Source of the DNA: an uncultured Eubacteriales bacterium
GTDB lineage: Bacteria; Bacillota; Clostridia; Oscillospirales; Oscillospiraceae
Assembly: GCA_900317855.1 (NCBI GenBank)
Contig: ONIG01000005.1
Coordinates: 1-64,000 of the forward strand
Length of the DNA: 64,000 nt
Direction: 5' to 3'
The position numbers and the translations under genes are program-made. Below the pieces are notes generated by a model. That model did not search any database, was not told the DNA's origin, and saw only the letters and a list, made by a program, of their open reading frames with translations. Within the stretch, counting starts at the first letter, position 1; every line of letters starts with the position of its first letter. Positions 35,639-44,157 of this stretch are shown here, one piece after another.

Positions 35639-35878
35639 TCACTTGACCTCGTCGTCCAGCCAGTCGGCCAGCTTGGCCTCGTCCAGCTTCAGACCCTTGG
35701 TCAGGAACGCGACCATTTCGTTGAAGTTGAGCTTTTTCATGCGCTCAAAATTCGTCTCGCCCTTCTTCTCAGGGTCGATCAGACGGCCTTCGATATAGCC
35801 GCACTCGTAGCACATATTCAGCGCATACTTCCGATGGGTATCCAGCGTCATTTCATGACCGCAGCGGGGACATTTCAT
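35639..35878 (-). CDS. Small zinc-ribbon protein
   Basis: 79 aa. CPRCGHEM and CYECGY supply a Cys4 zinc ribbon in the first 30 residues; the rest is helical (FERMKKLNFNEMVAFLTKGLKLDEAKLADWL). GGAG precedes the ATG at 35878. Function unknown; it could be a DNA/RNA-binding or adaptor protein. Confidence 0.75.
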   Translation of the reverse strand: MKCPRCGHEMTLDTHRKYALNMCYECGYIEGRLIDPEKKGETNFERMKKLNFNEMVAFLTKGLKLDEAKLADWLDDEVK

Positions 35879-35981
35879 CACACATTCTCCTCTCCATATG
35901 TACAATTCCCTGCGCAATATCTTACAATATGCTACATGATTGTGCGCAAATATGCAAGCATAGTTTACGAATTAACACGGC

Positions 35982-36806
35982 TTAACCCGGCGCGGCCGCC
36001 GCATCCGTCAGCGTGATGGTCAGCGTCTGCGCCAGACGTACCGGGCCGCCGATGGACAGGCCCGTCACTGCGCCGTGGGTGCGCTGCACGCCGACCTCCA
36101 GCGTGCCGCCCGGCTGGCCGATGCCGATCTCCGTGATGCCGTCGGCAAAGTCCGCCGTGAGCACCACGGCAGTCGCAACACTGCCGGAGGCGCAGCTCGC
36201 CTCCGCGACGCAGGAGCCGGTCTCGCGCACGAACACGACCGGCCGGATGCTGCCGGCTGCCCGGTCGAGAAACACGGCGCCGACGGCGCTTGCCTCCGGC
36301 GCGGCGGCAATGGCGCGCTGCACGAGCGCATCGTCCGGCTGCGCACGGTCAATGACAAAGTGCGTGATGCCGGCAAACGTCACGCGCACGGCCGGCACAT
36401 CCGGCCACTCGACCGGCTGCACCGCGCGCGGCAGCGGCATCACCGTAGACGCCTCCCCCGCCGCCGTGTCCGCCATGACCGGCTGAACGCCCTCGGCCCC
36501 GCTGATCTCGGCAAAGACGCAGGTTTTCCCCTGCGCACCGGTGCGCAGCGCATGATAAAAGCCTGCGCAGCGCAGAGCGTTGCCGCAAAATTCGCCGCCC
36601 ATCATCTCCAGCCGGATCTCCCCGCCGCAGCGCGGCGCGGTCAGAAAAGCGGCCTGCTCAATGTGCAGCTCCGGCAGGCGCAGCAGCCGCGCCGCGACCC
36701 GCGCGCGCTCCGCCGCAGGCACATCCGAGAGCACAATGGCCGTGACGTTGCCCGCCGGGTCGAGCACCGCAACTTCATAGTCTTTTTTCATGTCTTTGGT
36801 CCGCAT
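35982..36806 (-). CDS. DapF-like PLP-independent epimerase/racemase
   Basis: 274 aa of the diaminopimelate-epimerase fold. The two catalytic cysteines are visible in EFCGNALRCAG and ASCASGSVATA. Sequence outside these sites differs from classical DapF, so an amino-acid racemase of the family (histidine-racemase type or other) is as likely as diaminopimelate epimerase. No other lysine-pathway gene is near. The start at 36806 has GGAG 8 bp upstream. It follows the rhomboid-like gene by 5 bp. Confidence 0.75.
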   Translation of the reverse strand: MRTKDMKKDYEVAVLDPAGNVTAIVLSDVPAAERARVAARLLRLPELHIEQAAFLTAPRCGGEIRLEMMGGEFCGNALRCAGFYHALRTGAQGKTCVFAEISGAEGVQPVMADTAAGEASTVMPLPRAVQPVEWPDVPAVRVTFAGITHFVIDRAQPDDALVQRAIAAAPEASAVGAVFLDRAAGSIRPVVFVRETGSCVAEASCASGSVATAVVLTADFADGITEIGIGQPGGTLEVGVQRTHGAVTGLSIGGPVRLAQTLTITLTDAAAAPG

Positions 36807-36811
36807 GGCCG

Positions 36812-37660
36812 TCACTCCGTGAAATGCACATGGTTGTTAATGTGGTCCTGGCAGAAGCAGTGATAGCCCACACAGCGCGAACAGTAGCGAAACTCCAGCT
36901 CCGGATGATCGACATCCGTGCGGCCGCAGACGGCGCATTTATAGTGATAGGGCTTGTTGGCCTGCTCGCGCTGGATGCGCCGGGCCTCGCGCTTGAAGTT
37001 CACCGTTTTCTGCCGCTGGCGCACTTGCGACGGGCGGAAAAAGTCAAACAGCCAGTCGCCGCAGTAGACCAGATAGTTGAGCACCGCCACCACCGGCAGC
37101 AGGTTCAGCGGGAACGACGTCGTGACGATGCCGAGCACGAACAGCGCCGCGTCCACATACGCCAGATACTTCACCTTGATCGGGATGATGAAAAACAGCA
37201 GTACCTGCATATCGGGATAGAGCGTGGCAAAGGCGAAAAACATCGACAGGTTCAGATACGTGGTCGAGACGATCACGTCGCGCCCGAGGATGGCCGAGAG
37301 TACCACGCCGTAGATTGCCGTGAGCAGCATGCCGCTCACGTAATAGATCGTGAACTTGCCGTTGCCCCACTCGCGCTCGAGACACGAGCCGATCCAATAA
37401 TAAAAATACAGCATCACCAGCAGCCAGATGGGACTGGCCTCCGTGGGTACGAACACATACGTCACCAGACGCCAGACCTGCCCGTGCAGGATGCCCTGCG
37501 CCGAGCCGCTCAGGAGCGAGACGATCTGCCCGGTCGTGTCCATTTTTGTCAGCAGCCAGACGGCCGCATTGCCGATGACGATGATCAGCATCAGGTTCGG
37601 AATACCAAAACGCGGGTGCGCATAGCAAAACCGGTCGATTTTGTTCATCAGTTTTCTCAT
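36812..37660 (-). CDS. Rhomboid-like membrane protein with C-terminal zinc ribbon, catalytic motif absent
   Basis: 282 aa. Six hydrophobic segments in rhomboid order (GQVWRLVTYVFVP, WLLVMLYFYYWIGSCLEREWG) are followed by a basic linker and a Cys-rich ribbon (CAVCGRTDVDHPELEFRYC, then CVGYHCFCQDH). The serine-protease GxSG motif is not seen; the corresponding helix reads VSTTYLNLSMFFAFATLYPD. Likely a non-proteolytic rhomboid relative, perhaps a membrane adaptor. It probably forms an operon with the epimerase gene. Confidence 0.8.
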   Translation of the reverse strand: MRKLMNKIDRFCYAHPRFGIPNLMLIIVIGNAAVWLLTKMDTTGQIVSLLSGSAQGILHGQVWRLVTYVFVPTEASPIWLLVMLYFYYWIGSCLEREWGNGKFTIYYVSGMLLTAIYGVVLSAILGRDVIVSTTYLNLSMFFAFATLYPDMQVLLFFIIPIKVKYLAYVDAALFVLGIVTTSFPLNLLPVVAVLNYLVYCGDWLFDFFRPSQVRQRQKTVNFKREARRIQREQANKPYHYKCAVCGRTDVDHPELEFRYCSRCVGYHCFCQDHINNHVHFTE

Positions 37661-37816
37661 GGGGTTCCTCCGTAAATACAACGTATGTCCATGATACCTT
37701 CTTAAAACCGCAAAGTCCATAAAAAATTATCCCGAATCGCAATTTGTACTTTCTTAATTGGCGATCGTGTGGTATGATGATATCCGTATTATTATGTCGC
37801 AAGGTATGGGTATATC

Positions 37817-38581
37817 ATGGAACAAATACAGGAATTTGAAAACGAAGCGCGCAACGATCTGATCGAAGGCCGCAACGCGGTCATGGAGGCCCTGCGCGCA
37901 GGCCGCACGATCGATAAAATTTTCATCGCCAAGGGCGACGTGGACAAGACGCTCGGGCACATCGCCTCGAAGGCGCGCAGCGCCGGCATCGTCGTCACGG
38001 AGGCCGACCGCCGCAAGCTCGACGCCATGAGCCAGACACACGCGCATCAGGGCGCGATCGCACTGTGCGCCGTCAAGGAATACAGCACGATCGAGGACAT
38101 GCTCGCCATCGCGGCTGAGCGCGGCGAGGCACCGTTTCTCGTGCTGTGCGACGAGATCTCCGACCCGCACAACCTCGGCGCCATCATCCGCACGGCCGAG
38201 TGCGTCGGTGCGCACGGCGTCATCATCCCGAAGCGCCGCAGCGCGGGGCTGACCGCCGTCGTGGACAAGACGTCCGCCGGCGCGCTCGAGCATATGGCCG
38301 TCGCACGCGTGCCGAATCTCGTCTCCGCGATCGAGACGCTCAAGAAAAACGGCCTCTGGATCTACGGCACCGCCGCCGAGGGCTCGAACGAGCTGTGGAA
38401 AACGGATCTAACCGGCCCGGCCTGCATCGTCATCGGGTCGGAAGGCGCCGGCATCAGCCGACTGGTGCGGGAAAAGTGCGATTTTCTCGTCAGCATCCCG
38501 CTGCGCGGTCAGATCTCCTCGCTCAACGCATCTGCGGCCGCAGCCGTGCTGCTCTATGAGGCGCTGCGCCAGCGGAGCTGA
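37817..38581 (+). CDS. rlmB: 23S rRNA (guanosine-2'-O)-methyltransferase RlmB-like (SPOUT)
   Basis: 254 aa. An N-terminal L7Ae-like substrate domain (DLIEGRNAVMEALRAG) is followed by a SPOUT domain with motif 1 (DPHNLGAIIRTAECVGAHG), motif 2 (IVIGSEGAGISRLV) and motif 3 (IPLRGQISSLNASAAAAV). It methylates rRNA with SAM. TrmH/RlmB relatives share these motifs, so the exact base is inferred. The ribosome site is weak. Confidence 0.9.
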   Translation: MEQIQEFENEARNDLIEGRNAVMEALRAGRTIDKIFIAKGDVDKTLGHIASKARSAGIVVTEADRRKLDAMSQTHAHQGAIALCAVKEYSTIEDMLAIAAERGEAPFLVLCDEISDPHNLGAIIRTAECVGAHGVIIPKRRSAGLTAVVDKTSAGALEHMAVARVPNLVSAIETLKKNGLWIYGTAAEGSNELWKTDLTGPACIVIGSEGAGISRLVREKCDFLVSIPLRGQISSLNASAAAAVLLYEALRQRS

Positions 38582-38619
38582 ACGCCCGCACCCCTACGCT
38601 ATAAAAAGGAGTTGACCAT

Positions 38620-41049
38620 ATGGACCAATTTGATCGCTCGCCAGAGGACGTTTCTTTTGACCTGGACGCCGAAGAATTCTCCCTGGAATCCATTCTGGAC
38701 GAATATAAAGATTTTCAGACGGACGCACCCGCGCCCCGTCCGCAGCCGGCCTATCCCCGCCGCCCCGTCAAAGCGGAAATGGTCGAGGAAGAAGCGGCCG
38801 AGGACGCCGAGGCCGAAGATATTCTCGTATCCGCCGAGCTCGACAGCGCACTGGAGGACATGACTCCGGAGACCGGCACGGCCGCGCCTGACGAACCACC
38901 GCATGAGGATCACGACGTCAAGCGCTATCAGCCGAAGCGCCAGCGCGACCACGCGACCGAAGAAGAGGTCGAAAAGTGGAACGAGACGAAGGCCAACGCC
39001 AAGCGCCTGGCCAAAAAAGGCATCTCGGAGCTGAAGCGTTTTGCCTCGAAGATCTCGGATGTCGTGCCGGATGAGCCGGTCCAGCCGGAGGAGGAACCCC
39101 CGGAGGAAGACACCGCCATCCCCGTCTCCGCCCCGCCGGAGGTGCCGGAGGGCCTGTATGATCCGGAACCGGAAGAGCCGACGCGCGTGTTTCAGGCCGT
39201 GACGGAAGAAGGCATGGATGACAGCGCGGCCGGGTACACAGCTTACGCCCGCGCCGGTGACTACGCCGCGGACGACGGTGCGGACGGCCCCGCGCGCCGC
39301 AGCTTTCAGGACACGGTGCTCAATCCGCTCATGGCCCGGCTCGCCGCCGTGGCCTACCGCATCCGCGAACACAACAGCGCCGTGCACGCCTCGGCCAACA
39401 CCGAGGAGGAGCTCGGCCCGGAGCCGGACGCCGAAACCGCTGCAAAATACTACGGCGGGCAGGTCAAGTCCCTGCGCTTCCGCTGCCGGGCGGCCATGAT
39501 CGTGTGCATACCGCTGATCTACATCTCGCTTGGGCTGCCGGTGTTCGGCGTGCTCAAGAGCAGCCCGTCCGTCGCGGCGCTCGTGTGCCTGATGATGCAG
39601 CTGAGCGTCATGCTCATCGGCCTGGATGTGATCACCAACGGCTTTTTCAACCTCGTGCGCCGCACGCCGGGGCTGGAATCGCTCGTGTTTCTCAACTGTA
39701 TTTTTTCCGCGCTCGATGCGGTCGTGCTGGCCATTACAGGGTCCGACGCGGTCGGTCTGCCGTTTTGCGCCGTGTCGGCGTTTTCCGTGGCCTGCTGCCT
39801 GTGGAGCGCGCTGAATACCTGCCGCGGCTTCAAATCCACGTTCCGCACGCTCGCGGTCGACAAAGATCCCTACACCGTCAGCGCGGACAGTGAAGTCGTC
39901 AAGGACAGCATCACCGTGCTCAAGTCCAAGCGCGACACCGCGGGCTTCATCCACCGCAGCGAGGAGGCCGGCCCGGCCGACACGACCTACGCCGTGCTCG
40001 CGCCGTATCTGATCGCCGCGTCCGTGATCCTCGGCCTGCTGGCCACGATCCTCAGCGGCAATTATGCCAACATCCTGCACGTGTTTGCCGCCGTCACCGC
40101 GCCGTGCGCGCCGTTTGCGGCGCTTGTGGCGTTCGCCGTCCCGTTCCGGACCGCTGCGCGCAAGCTCGCCCGCACCGGCAGCGCCATCGCGGGCTGGAGC
40201 GGCGCGAGCGATATCGGCCGCAGCAAGCACCTGATCGTCACGGATAAGGATTTGTTCACCGCACGCAACATCTCGATCGAGGACATCCGCATCCTCGACG
40301 GCGCGTTCCCGGACAAGGTCATCTCCTATACCGGCAGCGTGATCGTTGCCTCCGGCAGCTGCCTTGCCACCGCGTTTACCGATCTCATGCAGCGCAACAA
40401 CTGCACGCTCATGCCGGTCGAATCCTTCACCTGCAATGAAAGCGGCGGCCTGACCGCCCTCGTCAACGGCGAGGAAGTGCTCGTCGGCAGCAGTGCCTTC
40501 ATGAACCTCAAGGGCGTGCATCTGCCGCAGCAGCTGAGTGCCGAAAACGTCGTGTTCACATCCATCAACGGTCTGTTTGTCGCAAGCTTCAAGATCAAGT
40601 ACGTACCGGTGCAGTCGGTGCAGAATGCGCTGTTTGCCCTGCTGCGTACAAAGATCGCGCCGATCTTTGCCGTGCGCGACTTCAACATCACACCGCTCAT
40701 GCTCGGGCAGAAGTTCAAGATGTCGACCGACGGCTTTGACTTCCCGGCCTACCGCAAGCGCTATGCCATGTCGGCAGCGGAACCGTCCGACTATACGCAG
40801 ACCGCCGGCATCGTGGCGCGCGACGGGCTCGGCCCGCTCGTGAGCGTCGCCAATCTCGGCCGCCAGCTCTACTCCACCGTGCGCATCTGCGTCATCCTTG
40901 CCCTGCTGTGCACGGTCATCGGCGTTGTGCTGATGTTCGCCCTGTGCGCCATCGGCGCGTTCGATTCCGCCACCGTCGGCAACCTCTTTGTGTACATGGG
41001 CTTATGGCTCGTTCCGGTCATTTTGCTGAATTTCAGCCTGAAACGCTGA
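38620..41049 (+). CDS. Degenerate P-type-ATPase-like membrane protein
   Basis: 809 aa. The first ~270 residues are an acidic, Pro/Glu-rich cytoplasmic region. Hydrophobic pairs follow near 295-345, 360-405 and 460-510, then a soluble segment and a final pair near 735-805. The soluble part aligns in order with P-type ATPases: a helix before the phosphorylation site (AARKLARTGSAIAGW), VTDKDLFTARNISIE where DKTGTLT should be, and EEVLVGSSAFMNLKGVHLP as the nucleotide-domain strand. The acyl-phosphate motif is destroyed although Asp and Lys remain, so ATP-driven transport is unlikely. AAGGAG precedes the ATG. Confidence 0.75.
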   Translation: MDQFDRSPEDVSFDLDAEEFSLESILDEYKDFQTDAPAPRPQPAYPRRPVKAEMVEEEAAEDAEAEDILVSAELDSALEDMTPETGTAAPDEPPHEDHDVKRYQPKRQRDHATEEEVEKWNETKANAKRLAKKGISELKRFASKISDVVPDEPVQPEEEPPEEDTAIPVSAPPEVPEGLYDPEPEEPTRVFQAVTEEGMDDSAAGYTAYARAGDYAADDGADGPARRSFQDTVLNPLMARLAAVAYRIREHNSAVHASANTEEELGPEPDAETAAKYYGGQVKSLRFRCRAAMIVCIPLIYISLGLPVFGVLKSSPSVAALVCLMMQLSVMLIGLDVITNGFFNLVRRTPGLESLVFLNCIFSALDAVVLAITGSDAVGLPFCAVSAFSVACCLWSALNTCRGFKSTFRTLAVDKDPYTVSADSEVVKDSITVLKSKRDTAGFIHRSEEAGPADTTYAVLAPYLIAASVILGLLATILSGNYANILHVFAAVTAPCAPFAALVAFAVPFRTAARKLARTGSAIAGWSGASDIGRSKHLIVTDKDLFTARNISIEDIRILDGAFPDKVISYTGSVIVASGSCLATAFTDLMQRNNCTLMPVESFTCNESGGLTALVNGEEVLVGSSAFMNLKGVHLPQQLSAENVVFTSINGLFVASFKIKYVPVQSVQNALFALLRTKIAPIFAVRDFNITPLMLGQKFKMSTDGFDFPAYRKRYAMSAAEPSDYTQTAGIVARDGLGPLVSVANLGRQLYSTVRICVILALLCTVIGVVLMFALCAIGAFDSATVGNLFVYMGLWLVPVILLNFSLKR

Positions 41050-41065
41050 GTTTTCATATTTATGA

Positions 41066-41094
41066 TTGCCAAGAGTTTTGAAATCGTGTATACT
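41066..41094 (+). promoter_or_regulatory. Promoter of the EF-G-like gene
   Basis: TTGCCA (41066-41071), 17-bp spacer, TATACT (41089-41094). Confidence 0.8.
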
Positions 41095-41176
41095 TTTATA
41101 GTCGTGTGTGTCACGCACGGCACGATTTCCGGAGTTAGGAATTTTGGATAGTCTATATATAAGGAGAGTACACTAC

Positions 41177-43222
41177 ATGAGCTACGAAACCAAGAATATC
41201 CGCAACGTGTGCCTGCTCGGCCATGGCGGCAGCGGCAAGACCACGCTCGCCGAGAGCATGCTGTACATGACAGGCGCGATCGACCGTCAGGGCAAGACCG
41301 CTGACGGCAACACCGTCTGTGACTATGATCCCGAAGAGATCAAGCGCCAGATCACGATCTCGACCAGCATCGCGCCGGTCAACTTCGGCGGCTGCAAGAT
41401 CAACGTGCTCGACTGCCCGGGCTTTTTCGACTTCGCGGGCGACGTGATGTGCGCCCTGCGCGCCGTCGAGGCCGGCATGATCTTCTGCACCGCGAAAGAC
41501 GGCATCGCCGTCGGCGCCGAGCGCAGCTGGAAATACCTCAAGAACGCAAACATGCCCTGCATGTTCTACGTCTCCAAGACCGATGAGGATCACGGCGACT
41601 TCGCTGGTGTTCTCTCCGCTCTGCAGGAGAAATACGGCAGCGCCGTCTGCGCCGTGACCGCGCCGATGAGCGACGGCACCGGCGTCATCGACCTGGTGCA
41701 CAATGTGGCTTACCAGACCAAGGGCAACAAGACCACGAAGGTCGCCGTTCCCGCCGCCGACGCCGACATGGTCGAGTCGCTGCGCGAGACGCTCTTTGAG
41801 ACGGCCGCCGGTGCGGACGAGGAGCTCATGGAGAAGTACTTCGAGGACATGATGCTCTCCGAGGAGGACACCGTCAAGGGCCTGCGCCAGGGCCTGAAGG
41901 ACCGCACCGTGTTCCCCGTGCTCTGCGGTGCCGCCGGCAGCGGCATCGGCACCGAGGCCGTGCTGCAGGCGATCGTGGATTACGTGCCCAACCCGGCCGA
42001 GGTCGGCGAGGTCGCCACGGCTGACGGCGGCAAGCTCGCCATTGACCAGAACGGCCCGGTGTGCGCGTTCGTGTTCAAGACCATTTCCGACCAGTTCGGC
42101 AAGTACTCCTTCATCAAAGTACTCTCCGGCAAGGTCACGTCCGATCTGTCTCTGCGCGACGTGCGCATGAGCAGCACTGATAAGCTCGGCCGCATGTACA
42201 CCATGTGCGGCAAGAAGAACACCGAGGTCAAGGAAGCCTGCTGCGGCGACATCGTGGCCATCGGCAAGATGGAGTGGAAGACCGGCGACACCGTCTGCGA
42301 CCCGAAGCATGAGGTCGAGCTGCCCGCCATCGAGCTGGCAGAGCCCTGCTACTCCATGGCCATCAGCCCCAAGACCAAGGGACAGGACGACAAAGTCGCT
42401 TCCGGCCTTGCCCGCCTGAACGAGGAGGATATCTCCTTCACGCTCGTCAACAACGCCGAGACCCACCAGATGGTCATCTCCGGTGCCGGCGATATTCAGG
42501 TCGACGTCCTGTGCGCCAAGCTCAAGAGCCGCTTCGGCGTCGAGACCGAGCTCAAGCCTGCCCGCGTCGCTTACCGCGAGAAGATCAAGGGCAAGGTTGA
42601 GGCTCACGGCCGCCACAAAAAGCAGTCCGGCGGCAGCGGCCAGTTCGGCGACGTCTGGATCCGCTTCGAGCCCCAGGACGAGTCCGACGACATGATTTTC
42701 GCCGAGGAAGTCTTCGGCGGCAGCGTGCCGAAAAACTTCTTCCCGTCCGTCGAAAAGGGCCTGCGCAACGCCGTGCAGAAGGGCGTGCTCGCCGGCTACC
42801 CGCTCGTCGGCCTGAAGGCCGTGCTGTATGATGGCTCCTACCACCCGGTCGACTCCAACGATATGGCGTTCCAGACGGCCGCCCGTCTCGCCTATCAGGA
42901 CGGTATTCCGAAGGCGAAGCCGACCATTCTCGAGCCGATCGGCCTGCTGAAGGTCACCATCCCGGACGCCAACCTTGGCGACATCATGTCCGACATCTCC
43001 TCCAAGCGCCGCGGCACCGTGCTCGGCATGACGGCGGAGGATGGCATGCAGACCGTCGAGGCGGAAGTCCCGATGGCCGAGATGGGCTCCTACACGATCG
43101 ACCTGCGCTCCATGACGCAGGGCCGCGGCTCCTTCTCGTGCAAGTTTGTGCGCTATGAGGAAGCTCCCGGCAACGTCCAGCAGAAGGTCATCGAGGAAGC
43201 CAAGAAAGAGCAGGAAGCGTAA
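41177..43222 (+). CDS. Elongation factor G-like GTPase (EF-G paralogue)
   Basis: 681 aa with EF-G domain order. G1 is GHGGSGKTT, G3 is DCPG, and G4 reads VSKTDED where NKxD is expected. The C-terminal domains are complete (GKVEAHGRHKKQSGGSGQFGD; EPIGLLKVTIPD). This matches the FusA2-type 'EF-G-like' family, not the housekeeping fusA beside rpsG. Such paralogues may act in ribosome rescue, recycling or tetracycline-type protection; the role here is open. AGGAG lies 10 bp before the ATG. Confidence 0.88.
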   Translation: MSYETKNIRNVCLLGHGGSGKTTLAESMLYMTGAIDRQGKTADGNTVCDYDPEEIKRQITISTSIAPVNFGGCKINVLDCPGFFDFAGDVMCALRAVEAGMIFCTAKDGIAVGAERSWKYLKNANMPCMFYVSKTDEDHGDFAGVLSALQEKYGSAVCAVTAPMSDGTGVIDLVHNVAYQTKGNKTTKVAVPAADADMVESLRETLFETAAGADEELMEKYFEDMMLSEEDTVKGLRQGLKDRTVFPVLCGAAGSGIGTEAVLQAIVDYVPNPAEVGEVATADGGKLAIDQNGPVCAFVFKTISDQFGKYSFIKVLSGKVTSDLSLRDVRMSSTDKLGRMYTMCGKKNTEVKEACCGDIVAIGKMEWKTGDTVCDPKHEVELPAIELAEPCYSMAISPKTKGQDDKVASGLARLNEEDISFTLVNNAETHQMVISGAGDIQVDVLCAKLKSRFGVETELKPARVAYREKIKGKVEAHGRHKKQSGGSGQFGDVWIRFEPQDESDDMIFAEEVFGGSVPKNFFPSVEKGLRNAVQKGVLAGYPLVGLKAVLYDGSYHPVDSNDMAFQTAARLAYQDGIPKAKPTILEPIGLLKVTIPDANLGDIMSDISSKRRGTVLGMTAEDGMQTVEAEVPMAEMGSYTIDLRSMTQGRGSFSCKFVRYEEAPGNVQQKVIEEAKKEQEA

Positions 43223-43232
43223 CTGTAACTGC

Positions 43233-43262
43233 AAAAGAAGCCCTTTATCGGGCTTCTTTTGT
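43233..43262 (+). terminator. Terminator of the EF-G-like gene
   Basis: AAAAGAAGCCC/GGGCTTCTTTT stem with a TTTATC loop. The next gene starts only 23 bp later, so partial readthrough may serve it. Confidence 0.8.
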
Positions 43263-43285
43263 CTATCCGGAAGCGAGGGATCCTG

Positions 43286-44104
43286 ATGAAAAACACGAAC
43301 AGAAACATGATGTATACCTTCTGGTCGGGCGCCATTTTGCTGTGTCTGGCGCTGGTGGCCGTTGTGCTGGTGTTTACCAACGCCGTCGGAAACACCGGCT
43401 CGCCGAAGGCGGAAGCCACGCCGGCCGTGACCGAAACGCCGACGCCGATGCCGCAGGCAAATCCGATCGCGCCCATCCAGTCGTCCGCCGCACTCGCACA
43501 GACGGAGGATAAGGGCAGCACCTATGTCGATCAGATCTATTTCCTGGGCGACAAGTCGCTGAAGGTCCTGCAGTCGGAGACGATGCTCACCGGCAAGGAC
43601 GCCGCCAAGCAGGTCTGGGTGCCGGACACCGGTTCCCTGCCCGCCTCCTTGCTCGACACGGCGAAGTACAAATCCCCCGTGACCGGCAACAATGTGCCCG
43701 CGGATGAGATCTGCGAGGTCAACAAGCCCGCCTATCTCGTCATCTGCCCGAGCGCGGACAACATCTCCATGACGAACGAGGAACAGATGAAGTCCGTCTA
43801 CACCACGCTCATCAACGCCGTCAAGGCCAAGAGTCCGAACACGAAGATCATCTGCTGCTCGCTGACGCCCATCGCGTCGAACTATCAGTACGAGGACATC
43901 ACGAACGAGCTCATCCAGAAGGTCAACGGCTGGATCGCCGCAGCGGCGGAGAGCAACAGCGTGAAGTATCTCGACATGGCCAGCGGCCTCGTCGGGGACG
44001 ACGGATTCCTGCCGCAGACCTATCAGGACGGCGACGGCATGCACCTGAACGCCGAGGGCATGAAGGCATGGATGACCTATCTGCGCACGCACGCCTACCC
44101 GTGA
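43286..44104 (+). CDS. Membrane-anchored SGNH-hydrolase-like protein with altered block I
   Basis: 272 aa. An N-terminal membrane anchor (~12-33) precedes a Pro/Thr/Ala-rich spacer and a domain with SGNH features: IYFLGDKSLKVLQ in place of the GDSL block, and DGMHLNAEGMKAW, which supplies the DxxH end. In canonical enzymes the serine follows GD; here Lys follows and Ser comes one residue later. It may be an inactive or shifted-nucleophile member acting on extracellular glycans or lipids. GAGGG sits 7 bp before the ATG. Confidence 0.75.
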   Translation: MKNTNRNMMYTFWSGAILLCLALVAVVLVFTNAVGNTGSPKAEATPAVTETPTPMPQANPIAPIQSSAALAQTEDKGSTYVDQIYFLGDKSLKVLQSETMLTGKDAAKQVWVPDTGSLPASLLDTAKYKSPVTGNNVPADEICEVNKPAYLVICPSADNISMTNEEQMKSVYTTLINAVKAKSPNTKIICCSLTPIASNYQYEDITNELIQKVNGWIAAAAESNSVKYLDMASGLVGDDGFLPQTYQDGDGMHLNAEGMKAWMTYLRTHAYP

Positions 44105-44117
44105 TCCAAGCATAGAA

Positions 44118-44151
44118 AAATCCCGGAGCCGCGGCTCCGGGATTTTTTTGC
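44118..44151. terminator. Bidirectional terminator
   Basis: AAATCCCGGAGC/GGCTCCGGGATTT stem flanked by A and T runs, between converging genes. Confidence 0.9.
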
Positions 44152-44157
44152 TTTCTA

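Noticed and set aside
41153-44113. Long minus-strand open frame (about 986 codons) opposite the EF-G-like and SGNH-like genes
   Set aside because: Same reasoning: no recognisable domain, and it crosses two terminators and a promoter of real genes.
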